DNA from: Otis tarda | Taxonomy: Eukaryota; Chordata; Aves; Otidiformes; Otididae | Assembly (NCBI GenBank): GCA_026413225.1 | Contig: CM048552.1 | Location: forward strand, 216,032,553 to 216,096,552 | Direction: 5' to 3' | DNA: 64,000 nucleotides | Part shown: positions 34,072-47,800 of the stretch, piece by piece | Layout: every line of letters starts with the position of its first letter | How positions within the stretch are numbered: position 1 is the stretch's first letter | Notes under the pieces: generated by a model | The model's database searches: none | Told to the model about the DNA's origin: nothing | Seen by the model: the letters and a program-made list of their open reading frames with translations, nothing else | Made by a program: the position numbers and the translations under genes

Positions 34072-36519
34072 GTGCTCACCCGCGACGCTCTGCTACCCGA
34101 CTTCAGCCCTCGTCTGCCTGGGGCCTCCCTGCACACACGCGTTAAGGGAGAACAACAACCGTGCAACGCGGTGCTGCTGTAGCTTTGGCACCTGGGTACA
34201 AGGTAAACGCAAACGACTTCCGAGCAAAGCTTTAGTTATTCATTTGGAAGCGGATTATCGGGTTGTTGGCAGAAACAGCAGCAGTGCTGCTTTGTTAGGA
34301 TCTTCAGGACATTTCCAGGGAGACGCAATTCCTTCTTCCAAAGATCTCAGACAGCCCCCAGTCTCCTAAGCCTTCCAGAGAAATGCCTCTGTCTGCACGC
34401 GCTCCCGCTGAGGTGAACCGTCCGGCAGACGAGCAGGTAATGGCACGGAGCTGCGGCGCCCCGGGCGACGCTCCGCAGGCTCCCGTTCCGTGCCGCGGTG
34501 AGCCCGCCTGAAGCACGGCCACAGGAAACCAAACGGATTTTCCTTTGGGAGCACGCTGAAATGCGGTCTCGCTAAGCAGACAAATCGAAATCAAATCGCA
34601 GCCAGCGAGAGTCAAGTTCTGAAATGCAAAGGGCTGAGAGCAGACCGCTGGATCCAGAGGGTCCCTGCACCGAGCGGCCACGCCCAACGCGAGCTCGGCG
34701 TTTACCCCTTCAGAGACCCCCGAGTCCCCCCAGCCCAACCCGCCGCACGGGTGAAGCCTCTCAGACGCAATCGCAGCCGGCCAGGACCACGCCAGGGCAT
34801 CGCCCTCTGAGGGCCCGGCTTCCAGGCCTGGCAGCAGGCGGCGGCCTCCGCGAGCCGCCCGCTGGGACGTGACTGAGCACCGGGCACAGACTTTCTTCCG
34901 GTACAGGAGACGAGACGAGATTTTGTGAGAGACGGCGGCAGGGGAGCAGCTGGCAAGCGCATATACAGCATCGAATCTGGCAAACGCCTGAGCGCATCCC
35001 TGCTCTCCCCACCCCTGCTCGTTCCGCACGCGGCCCCTCACGCGGCCTCCGGGGTCCGGCCCTGCACGCTGGGCACCTGCGAGCTGCGGCAGCCGGGAGC
35101 GCAAGCCGCGGGCACTGAAGCACAGCGCTGTCAGATCGCTGAGCGGGGCTCTTGTGTACTCAGCACCACACGGTGTTTTCTCAGCCTGCTCTGCCCTCAG
35201 CGCCCGATGTTTGCTCTCAACGGCTCCCTTCCCGACCCGGTCACATCTGTCCCACTCGGCATCGCCAGCCTTGGTTCCCGCGATCCCGTTTGTTGTGGGG
35301 ACACGGCCGGCTCTCCACAAATCCGTGTGACTGATCTTCTCCCCTCCGCTGTGCATCTTCTGCTCCAGCAGCAGCGAGGTGAGCTCCAGCGCCTGCCTCC
35401 TCCAAACGCTCTCCCTCCACGGCCACGGAACCGATCACCACCCGGCGATGCGCTTTCCTGAGACACAGAGCCATCTTGCAGGAACGGCCAGGGCTGGGAT
35501 GGTCGTGGCTGTCAGAGCAGCATGGCTAACGCGCTAATTGATATTAATTGTCACACTAATACCCGTTTTGGCAAACCGGCTGCCCTTCAGCAGAAGCAAC
35601 GCTGGCTACACGCTCACAGCCAGCACTCCGCTGCGGTGGAGCCGGCCCGCGCCAGCCCAGCCTCCGCCAGCGCCCAACCATCCCGCGGCCAGCACACCGG
35701 CGTCCCCGGCACCCTCTGGGCTGCCCCGTCCCACCCAAGGGCGTGCTCCCCCTCTGCCAGGCCTTCCCGCGCAGGACACCAGGCCCGAGGCTTGCAGCTC
35801 TCGCGGCCTCGGCCCGGGGCTCCCCTCCACCCCTCCGCTCCGGTTCGGCTCCGCACCCGAGCACCATCCCGGCAGACCTCCCCACGCCGAACCCCCGCTG
35901 CCTGTGGCATGGTCCCATCTGCCATGGGACCTCGAGCGCCTTCGCCGGAGAGAAAGGCTCTCCTCCGAAAGCTTCTGGATGGGGTACGCCCTTCCCAGAG
36001 AAAAGCCCGGAGCCGCCGCCAAGCATGAGGGCTGCAAGGAGTCTCCGGCACCCGTGTCCCTAAAGGGCCTCTCGGTGCAGAGCCCGCAGCCTCGGCCGGA
36101 CTGCGGTTTTGTGCAAACAACGCACAAACACGGTTTGCTGGCGGCTCGGTGGCTGCTGCCCTGCTTTACCGTGCCTTCGTGCCCGGGCTGCAAGCCACGG
36201 GAAAAATGCCGTGCGCCTTCTCGCTGCAGGATTTCGGGGCATTGTGTGGCCAGTGCTGCTGCAAATTAACTTTCAAATCTGCCAGGCTTCGAAAACTCAA
36301 AGAGCAATGGGTAGAGGAAGGACCTGGAGCCTACCTGAGGGCAAGACGCTGGACTTCAGGCAAAGGGAAAGTCGCCTAGAACGGGAAAAGAGATGGTGTG
36401 CGGCACGGCCACGGAAACTCCAGCCGCCTCCGCCTGCTCAGGGACCCCACAGGCCCTTGGGGGGGGACTGGGGCTGACTGGGTTCGGGCCTTCAGCTGCA
36501 CTTTCCGTCTGGTCTACTT
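34072..36519. other. intergenic, no gene recognised
   Basis: GC-rich sequence. The 350-codon minus frame at 34304-35356 has no recognisable domain, start context or splice structure. Several overlapping frames at 35520-36270 on both strands reflect base composition. Confidence 0.45.
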
Positions 36520-36582
36520 GAGCAAGCCTCAAGGTTTAAGCTGAGGTCTGTTCCCGCCTTAAGGATTCTACGATTCTATGGT
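36520..36582 (+). mobile_element. CR1 tail fragment
   Basis: A short remnant of a CR1 3' end: 'ctgttcccgccttaagg' followed by the duplicated tail 'attctacgattctatgg'. The body upstream is too diverged to place. Confidence 0.7.
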
Positions 36583-38439
36583 TCACGCCATCACCGCTAA
36601 CTTCACCGGGGCTTCAGCGCTTAACGACAGTCTGTGACTCCCCAGTAACCACGCCACGCAGACGGCGAGAGCCACGGTCACACAGTTACACGGGAAAACA
36701 GAGAGCGAAGTGCTGCAGCAGCGGAAAAGGATGCAGGAGCTGACGCGCAGGGACAAGGAGCAGAAGATTCCCCGGGCTGGAGATGAGAGCTGGTGTGATG
36801 AGCAAACTGGGGCTCCCCCAGTTAGCTAGCTAATCAAAAGTCAGCACTGGACTCAAAGAAGCGTTTCTCCACGCTTTGCCACCCACCGGCGACTCCACTG
36901 CTCCGGGCACGGGAGGCTCAGCCCGCAGGGGCAGGAAGGGGGAACGCTGTGGGCGCGAGAGCTGGGACACAGGACGGGGCAATCCCCTGCCTCGGAGCCG
37001 GGTTTTAGTGCGGAGAGTCTGCGCCGTGGGGCTGGCTGGAGCGCTGCGCTGAGAGAGGGGCGTCCGAGGCGTGGGAGCCTGCTGCCCCAAAAGCAGGTCC
37101 CTCTGCCGCTCTCCACCTTGGCCCCAATGCCTCGGAGGGGACTTTGGGTGAGACGAGAAAAGCACCGGAGAGATGCTCCCTCAGAAGACGTGCCAGGGAA
37201 CGGTTCCCCTGCCCAAACCCAGATGCTAAGCACTTGGTAACAACCCAGCCAGCCCACCCTTCACCCTGCCCGACGCCCAGCACACACCGGGCAGTTACCT
37301 CCCGACGGCAGAGGTCCGCGCGGCCCCTTCCACGGGTCCCTCACAGCAGGCGTCCCAACTGGAGCACGGAGACCCGGCCACGAGCACCGGCCGTTCGGCC
37401 CCGGCCCTCACGGGGTGCGTGCTAGGAGCACACACCTGGAGGTATCCCGCCTGGAATCCTAAACCGCGGACTAGACAGATCACAGGCGTCTCTGATGGGA
37501 CGCTTAGGCTGGAACAGCCGCCGGACGAATCAAGCTGCACACGGGACAGTGGCTCAGTGGCTTTCCCCACCCGTGTCTTTACTCTTGGTGCAGTTTTCCA
37601 AAGCGCTCCTAGGACGCTGCGGGAACGGAGAGATCGCTGCCCTAAAACGCCACTGCAGCCGCCCGAGCTCTGAGAGCAGCTCACACCCCCTCTCTCCAGC
37701 CCCTGGGACCCCCAAACGGGCTTCGCCCTCCAGGTGCCGGGGCGTTCACACCGCACCCACGCCCAGGCGCCCGCAACGCCGGCCGAGCCAGCTCCGCCTG
37801 GCAGAGGTGCGCCGCCTTCCCGCGCGCCCGGGGGGACGGTCGCTCCTCGCCATCCCCGTGGCGGTACAGGCGGCCATAGACCTCCTGCGCCACTTTGGGG
37901 AGGGGGAGAGGTTTTCCTGCACTGCTCTACCCCAGGACAAGCGCTCCTCGCCGCGGAGTGGCACGAACCACAAGCGGCACGGGGAGCTCCTGGTGCTCCG
38001 GGGTGCAGGCGGGGGAGATTTCTGGCAGCGCTCCCATTCCCCACGCCCCGTCCCGCACCTCCACGGAGCTGGGAGGAGGCGTGCCAGCGCCAGCACTGAG
38101 CTGTGCCAGGAGCGGTAGAGCCAGGGCTTCAGAAACCTCACCGTCAGGGCCGTTAACAGCTGCTGAGAGGCCTAATGAGACGTGAACAGGAGGGACGTCA
38201 GGAAGAAAACAGGCGAAACACCTGATGGCTGCTGCTTTAAAGCACTTACGGCCTTGACTTTGTGCTCGGCCAAGCACAACCTGCCGCTGGCGACACCCGC
38301 GCCCGCTGCTCCTGATTGCCTCCCTGCGCCTCACCTCTCTGGAGACGGGGGCGCAGAGGCCAGGCTCCACGCTCTTCCAGGCTGCGCCGGCCCGTAACCC
38401 GCTGGTACCCCTCCCTCCCGTCCTCCTCCCACGCGCGGG
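36583..38439. other. intergenic, no gene recognised
   Basis: GC-rich unique-looking DNA with chance open frames only. I see nothing I can name. Confidence 0.45.
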
Positions 38440-38535
38440 CCGTTCTGCTGCTTTATCTCCCTCCTGTCCCCTCGGAGCTGGGGGAGTGAGCCAGAGGCTG
38501 AAGCGTGGTCCCGAGCGGGGCTGAACCACGACACC
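38440..38535 (+). mobile_element. ERV LTR remnant, 3' tip
   Basis: Short remnant ending 'gctgaaccacgaca', preceded by 'gggggagtgagccagaggct' and 'ctttatctccctcctgtccc'. It matches the same LTR tail type as 33780-34071 and keeps the terminal CA. It has the same orientation, 4.4 kb downstream. Confidence 0.6.
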
Positions 38536-41500
38536 TCCCCTTCTCTTCCCTGAGGAAGAGAGGAGCTGCGTTAGCCCTTTCCAGCTAGCGCAGAACTCCT
38601 GCAGTCACTCCAGTTCTCCGCAGAGCACAGACAGGAGCCTTGAAATCACACCAGATTGGGACCCGGGGAAAAAAAACTCCATCCAGGAGCCAAGCTGCAG
38701 GGCAGGTGGGGCAACGGGTGCCAAGGGGGTCAGGCTGCCACGGCTCAGCACGCTTCGCACCACGGGTGAGGACGCGGGCGCCGTAATCTGCTCCCGGCCT
38801 CCTGCGAACCCTGTTTGGGCAGCACGGCCGGGCAGGCGCGGAGACAGGCCCATGCGCTCCCACGCTTCGCGCCCCGCGAGAGAACGCAGCTGCTGCGCTG
38901 CGCAGGGTGCCGCAGGAGCCAGCGACACCGACCCCGCAGACGCCCTGCGCGTGTCCCTGCCTGAAACCCGCCACGGCCACGTCGAAGCGCCCGGGCACAA
39001 GCACCTACTGAACAGCCTCTCTCCTCCGGTAACGGCTTCGGCCAGCTCCACGCCGCAGTCCCGCTGCCCGCAGCGAGCACCAGCCAAGCCATCCCGCGAA
39101 ACACCGTGTGGGCTGCAGCCCCCAGTCCCGCGCTGGGCAGACTGGCGGGGCACTGCCGGCTCTCCTGTGGGGCCGTTTCGCACAGGGCACAGGGCTGCCT
39201 GCAGGAACACAGCGTTACCAGTACGTAACGAGCCGATGAAGGTGACCGGACAGCTAACACCGAATAAATACAGAATAAGCACCAACACCCGAACAAAGCT
39301 CTGACCGGGACATCTGCGGCACGGCAAGGAAGAGGATGCGCAGGCAGTTCCGTGTCCACCCAAACAACCGAAATACAAAATGTGCTGAGCACACAACGCT
39401 GTCAGTGCCTGGCGCTGGGTGCACTGGGTGTACAGACTAAGCCACGGATCGCCGGCCTCAAGACAGAGGCGACGGGAACGGCACCGAGGCTCAGACCCTG
39501 GCGAGGGTCTCCTCTACGCCACGCCGTCAGGCTTCTGTTCCATCCAGCCAGGCACGGCAGCACGGTCGGAAGCGCCGGAACGCAGGTCTGGGAGGGACTT
39601 CGCAATGCCACCAAGGCAAAACGCGCCCCCAGGAAAGGCTCGAGCTGCCCAGCGGAGCACGGTCAGTGGCTACCAGTCTACTTTGAAATTACCAGTTCCG
39701 TAATCTCCCATCACAACCGAACGCTGCAGGTCATAAACAAGAGCACAATTTTCTAGTTTCCTCCTGTATCATTTCAAAATGCTTCAGAACTTCCTCTCCA
39801 GTTGCCGGAAGGAACGGTCACCGGCTTTCTCAGCTCAGCCTCTGAAGCTACGGAAGCTTCCTGGAGAGTCCCCCGAAAGGGCAATATGGATTTCGCATCT
39901 CTCCTTAGGACAAAGGCTTGACGGAATCTCCTGCAGCCAGAGCACGCTCAGGGGAAAGCTCTCCCTCTCGCCAGACGTCCACGCCTTACCTCTGCTATTT
40001 CCTCGCGGGCCCGCACATCCTGCTGCGGGCCAGCAGAAGAAACGCTTGGCCTCAGGCAGAGGGCTGCCAGCAGCACGGGGGACGCCCCGGCACGCGACCC
40101 AGGGGTGCCGGTGACCCCAGGGACTCCTCGTCTCCCAGTTCTGGGGGAAGGGCCTCTCCCTCACCTCCCAGCAGCCCACCGCTGCTCAGGTTCTCTCACA
40201 CGGCTGCAGCACTGCGCTTGCTGATGATTAATCAGGAGTTAATCAGGGATGCCTGGCTAAGCCGTTGTCTGCAGTTCCCCTTGGCTTTGTTTCGCACCGC
40301 CAGGACCGCGCTCGGCAGCGTGAGGCCCCAGCGTCACCCCTCACCGTGACCGGGTCTGTCCCACCCCGATGCGGCCGCTCTCCGGCCGCTGCTGCCGAGG
40401 CCGGACCCAAGGACTCCTCGGGGCAGCGTTCTGATCCCAGCAGCGGCAGACCGCTCGGGACTCGCCCACCTGCAAGAGAAACGGGTCGCTGTCGTTTCTT
40501 TATTCCCCTCCTTTCACGATTCACTCAGGGCTGAAGGCAGCAGATGACTCTGTTTCACTGTCAGTGTCAGAGATGAGTAAAGAAACACTGTTTTATTTAT
40601 TTATTCATTAGCTTATGGGTAGTCTGCGGAGAAGAGCGGTACTTTTCAAGAGAGTTGAGTTCCATACCTCCATTTCGTGCTGCTTTTCCCCTGAGAGTTT
40701 GAAAGCAGTTTGAAGACAGTAACTACAAAAACCGTTGAGGTCTGTGTACCATCTGCTCAGGACCTCGACGCGGCAGTGACCAGCGCAGTGAGCCCATGAG
40801 GCACACCCTTAGACACAAAAAGACCCCAGTGACCGCGGTTTAGAGATACTGCCATCCCACTTCAGCCCCCTGAGCGGGATCGTCCCACGCGCCGGGTCAC
40901 AGCCGCCCCTGAGCCCAGGTCTGCTTTCCCTCACCCACGCCCTAGCGCCGAGCATTTCCACCCGAGACACATTTCTCACACGTACGAACGGATTTTCCCC
41001 CCCCGAACCTGCCCAGTCCCTCCAGGAGCCCCCACGGACTTCCTCCGCCCCGGTCCTCAGCGAGGAGCTCCACCGCGGCTCCCTCTCGCCCAGAGGAGCC
41101 GCTCCTCGCTGCGAGCCTGCTCCCCGCCAGCCCTTCCTGCTGCCGCAGGGGTCAGCCACCACCGCACAGCCAGCTCGCTGTGCCGACACCGCTTCCCAGC
41201 CACCGCGGCTCCCCCGCACGCGGCCCCGGCCAGGCGGGCGACGACCAGCAGAGCAAAACGCCTTTCAGCGCAAGAGCTCGGAAACGCCGTCATTCTGCCT
41301 TGAACCGCCGCTCCAGTGACCGACAACGCCACGCGCAGCAAAGGGGCTGCCGCACGCCGGTGGTCTGAATGGCTTTATTCGCACCACAGTGGCGGTAAGT
41401 CATACCGCTGCCTTCGCATGAAGCACGGTACAGACAGGTCGCTGCCTTCCCGAGGTGCCGGGCTGCATAACACCTCTGCTGGGAGGCCGTGACCACCAGT

Positions 41501-42019
41501 ACTCACTCCAGTTTAGGCCCCGCTCCGGTGACATCGCTAACAGGTTCTGACAGTGACCGAGAGGAAACACACGCACTTGTCCAGACGCAGAGGCGGCTGC
41601 CCAGCGCAGCCTCGTTTTCCGGAAGTGAAGCAGCACGGGGACATCCGGAGACGCCCTGGCAGCGTGCGGGGGAGCTGGTGACGGGCGTCCCCGCTGCGCT
41701 CGAGACCGACAGAGCCCAGGAAAACCCAGCCCAGCCGGGGCAGCTCTGGAGATTTCACTCGATGGAGATTTCTGAGCAGGCTGCTCTTCCAGCCACCGCG
41801 GAACTTCAGGGACTCTGGGTGGAAGGTGCTGTCCATCGTCTTCCAAGTCCTTCCCCCCGAACAGGAACATTGCCTGGGGCTGCATCGGTCACGGTCACAC
41901 CCGAACAACTGGGGTCTCCACGTGTCAGCACAGAAGGCGTTTTCTGTCCCTCACAGCCTGGAACCGGGAAGAAATTCCCACCAAAACCCTGCTGTGTAAC
42001 CCTTCCCTCGCCCAGAGCA
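38536..42019. other. intergenic, no gene recognised
   Basis: Unique-looking, moderately GC-rich DNA. A TTTATTTATTTATTCATTAG-type patch lies near 40593-40612. Open frames on both strands show no domain. Confidence 0.45.
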
Positions 42020-42515
42020 GCTAGCTGTGGCAGGTACGCTGCAACCCAGGGCGCTGGGCCCGGCCCTGTTCAGCACCCTTGTCAGGACATGGACAGTGGG
42101 ACAGAGCGCACCCTCAGCAAGTTCGCCGATGACACCCAGCTGTGTGGTGCGGTCGACTCGCTGGAAGGGAGGGATCCATCCAGAGGGACCTGGGCAGGCT
42201 GGAGAGGTGGGCCCGTGCCAACCTCATGGGGTTCAGCCAGGCCAAGGGCCAGGTCCTGCCCGTGGGTGGGGGCAATCCCAGCACAAATCCAGGCTGGGGG
42301 GGAATGGATGGAGAGCAGCCCTGAGGAGAAGGACTGGGGGTGCTGGTGGGCGAGGAGTGGTGGCTGCCCCATCCCTGGAAACGTTCCAGGCCAGGTTGGC
42401 CGGGGCTCTGAGCCACCTGATGTGGTTGGAGATATCCCTGCTCCTGGCAGGGGGTTGGACTGGGTGGGCTTGGACGGGCCCTTCCCCCCCGAACCCCTCT
42501 GTGGCTCCGTGACCT
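42020..42515 (+). mobile_element. CR1 LINE copy with ORF2 remnant and internal deletion
   Basis: The longest CR1 in the window. It encodes a remnant of the reverse transcriptase C-terminal part, MDSGTERTLSKFADD followed by TQLCGAVDSLEGRD (42089-42175). A frameshift follows, then RDLGRLERWARANLM in another frame. Near 42355 it jumps straight to the 3' end block 'ctgccccatccctggaaac', so the middle of the 3' third is missing. It ends at 'ctctgtggctccgtgacc', about 135 bases upstream of the predicted RPS11 transcription start. Confidence 0.92.
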
Positions 42516-44812
<2,297 letters not shown>

Positions 44813-44839
44813 AGGCAGCGGGAGGAGGAGGGCAGGGCC

Positions 44840-44845
44840 AATAAA
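44840..44845 (+). terminator. RPS11: RPS11 polyadenylation signal AATAAA
   Basis: Canonical AATAAA 27 bases after the stop codon, giving the very short 3' UTR typical of ribosomal-protein genes. A GCTTTTACAAAG stretch follows. Confidence 0.92.
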
Positions 44846-47800
44846 GCTTTTACAAAGCCTCCCTGCTCTGCGATGTCAGATAAACCGCGGGGGCGCCACG
44901 GCCCGCGTGCAGCCCCGGGCTGCGGGGGTGGGCGAGGCCGGCGCCCCCCTGAGCAGGGCGCGGGTGCTCTGCGGGTGTCAGCTGGGAGGCTGCGGGCTGT
45001 CTGCGCCGGGAGGGTGGGGCGGGGCGAGCGGCGGCGCTGCGCCGTTGCTGGACGGGGACCCGCCTTTGCCCCCGCAGCTGGCGCGGGCCCGCCCTGCAGC
45101 TCTTGCGGTACGGGCTGTGGCTCCGCAGCTCCTGGCCCAGGCGCCTGCCGTGTGTTTGGGGAGCGAGCGGCTGCGTGGTGCTCGCGCAAGGCAGTGTGCA
45201 GGAGCTGGAACGGCCGGGATGCGGGCGCCAAACCCGCGGGCTTGGCAGCGTTGCCCATTTGGATAACAGGGGAGGGCCGCGGTGCCCGCTGCTCGTGCTG
45301 CGGCGTGGGGATGGGTGCTGCTGGCCCCGGGGGGGGCCCTGTCTGGGGGAAGGGTCCCTCCCAGCAGCCTCCTTCCCCCTCAACCCGGGCTCTGCCTGGG
45401 CTCACCCTTATTTTGGCGGGGGCGTAACAAACCGACCCGGCCTGGGCTGGAACCAGCGCAGCGGCTGCTGGAGCTGGCTGCGCGCGTCGGGCTGCGGCTG
45501 TGACCTGTGGGGACGCTCGGGGTGCCGAGGAGTTGGGGGGGGGGGGGGCTGCGGGGTGCGGCCTGGCTGTGCCCCCGCAGCCCCGCATCGTCCCGCAGCG
45601 CTGTGCCAAGCAGGCGCCGGGCGCTGCGCACAGGAGCCCCCCTGGCTCAGGGGCTCCGATTGCTGCCCCCTCCCCGCGCGGGCCTGCGTCCTGCCACCCT
45701 GCCGCAGCGGCTGCCCTGGGCGTCCGGCCTGGGGGAGCCAAGCCGTCGCAGAGCGGCCAGAGCGAGGGAGGGGGCTCCGGCACAGAGCGGTGCGGGAGCC
45801 GCAAGCGGCCTCGCCCGAATCCCCTCGTCCCTCGTCAGCGCTGCTGCGCGGGATGAGGAGGCAGCGTGGCCGCCCCTGCCAGCGGCCCCCAGCCCGGACG
45901 CCTGCTCCTCCCTCCTTGCCTGCGCTGCGGGCGGCTGCGGGGAGCTGGGCTCCGTGTCGGTCCTCGCGCGAGGGCGCTTGGCTGAGAGCTGCGCCGGAGC
46001 CACGCGCTGGCTGTGGGGGCTGGGGCTGCGCCGTCCGCGTTCCCAAACCGCTCCCGGGAACCCGAATTCCGCCTTCTCAGGCCCCGCTAGCCCTGCGGGG
46101 CGCCCGGGTTTGCGCGTTTCCCTGGGGCTGGCGTCTGCTCCGAGGCATCTTCAGCTCCGCGGAAGGGCTGGGGGGAAGAATTTCCCCCGCTTTCGCTGCG
46201 GGGGCCACGCGGCAAAGTTTCACCCGAGCCGCGGTGGATGCGGTTCAGGGCTTTAAACGAGAGCCGGGCTTAGCCGCGCGCTGCACGCGGGGCCGCGCTG
46301 TCTTTGGTGATGTAAAACAGCGCCTGTCCGCGCGGACGCAGTGACCGCACGCCGCCGCGTCCCAGCTGCGCTGCTGCGTCTGGGCGCTGCTGCGTCTGGG
46401 CGCCGATGGGTCCCCAGCCCAGGCGGCGAGAGGCCGGAGCGGACCGGGGGACGTCCCACCCGCGTCGGGCTGCGGGGACAGCGGGGTGAGCAGCGACCGG
46501 CCGCGGCCCCGGCCTGAGCCACCCAGCGTCGTGAGCGCTGAGCTGCTTTCGTTTCGAGCCCGCGTACGGCGCTGGAGGAAAAATCTCAGGCGCGGCTCGG
46601 TCCGCGGAGCTCTGACAGCCGGTGGCAGAAGCCGCTGCTCCAGCCTGGTTTTATGGAAAATAGATCCCGGCCGTTAATCCCGGAAGGGGCTTTATGTAGC
46701 AGCTGCGTAACATTCTCGTTAAAAACGTACGGCAAGTTGCAAAGCGGATAGATTCCCAAACGCGCCTGTTAACCCATGTAAAACGCCGGGTGCTTTGGAA
46801 TTAAGGGCCTGCCCGGAAGCCGCCCTGCGGGGTGAAGACCGCCGGGAACCTGGGATCGCCGCTGCTGGGCGTTGGGCGCTTTCCCGGGCGGACGGGGGCT
46901 TCGCTGGCTTTTCCTGAACGCGCTGCCGGGTTGTGCCGCGCCACGAGCTCCGCGCTGCCGGAGGAGTCGCCGTCCCGCGGCTCTCGGCATCCCGAGGGAA
47001 GGTGTGCCGGCGCGGGGCGGGGTGCAGGCGCCGGGTGGAATCGCCCCACGGAGCGCTCCGGGCCCTGCCGCAGCTTGGGGAGAGCCCGCAGAGGGGCTGC
47101 GGGGGAATTGTCTTGCGACCGGCGCTGAGGAGCCAAATGGCTGAGCCTGGCACGCAGGGGCTGAAATTCGGCTCCGTTCGGTCTTTGTGTTCACAGAGGG
47201 GAGAGCACGCCCGGCGCCGCAGTCGTGCGCCGCATCCCGGGAAATGGGGGAACCGGGTGTGACTGCCAGATGACGAAGGCCGGGGAATTCAGCGGCTTTT
47301 GGAGCGGCTTCCCTGCGGCAGCCGCCCGTTGTGGCACCGCTCCCCCTCCGCAAACCAGGGCTCGCCCCGGCTGGGCCCGGGGTGCCGGCTCTGCGCCCAG
47401 AGGTGCTGGAAGTGTCCCGAAGCGCTCCATCCCTCCCCGCGCACGCAGGGGACGTTTGCCACCCGTGAGCCGGGGCTCGCTGCTGCTGCGCCTTGTCACC
47501 CAACGCGTTCCCCATCCGCTGCGCGTCTCCAATCCGGCTTTGAGACGCCTGCGCGTAACAAGCGCTCTTCCTGCGGCCGGGGGGATGCCGGCACTCGGTC
47601 TGGGAGCTCGCGCACGTGGCGTGGAGGGGATCGTGCCTGCGCCGCGGGCCGGCGGGTGTCTGTGAGCCTTTCTGCAGAATTCCCGCTGCAGTTCCCCCGG
47701 GACGGAGCCGCAGCTGCCGGGTGCCGGCGCGCGCCGTGCGGTGGGGGGGGGGGGGCCGTGCGAGCGTTTTGCCTCGGCGTTTTGGGAAGAGGGCGAGGAG

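Noticed and set aside
34304..35356. 350-codon minus-strand open frame
   Set aside because: No similarity recognised; both strands are open throughout because stops are rare in GC-rich DNA.
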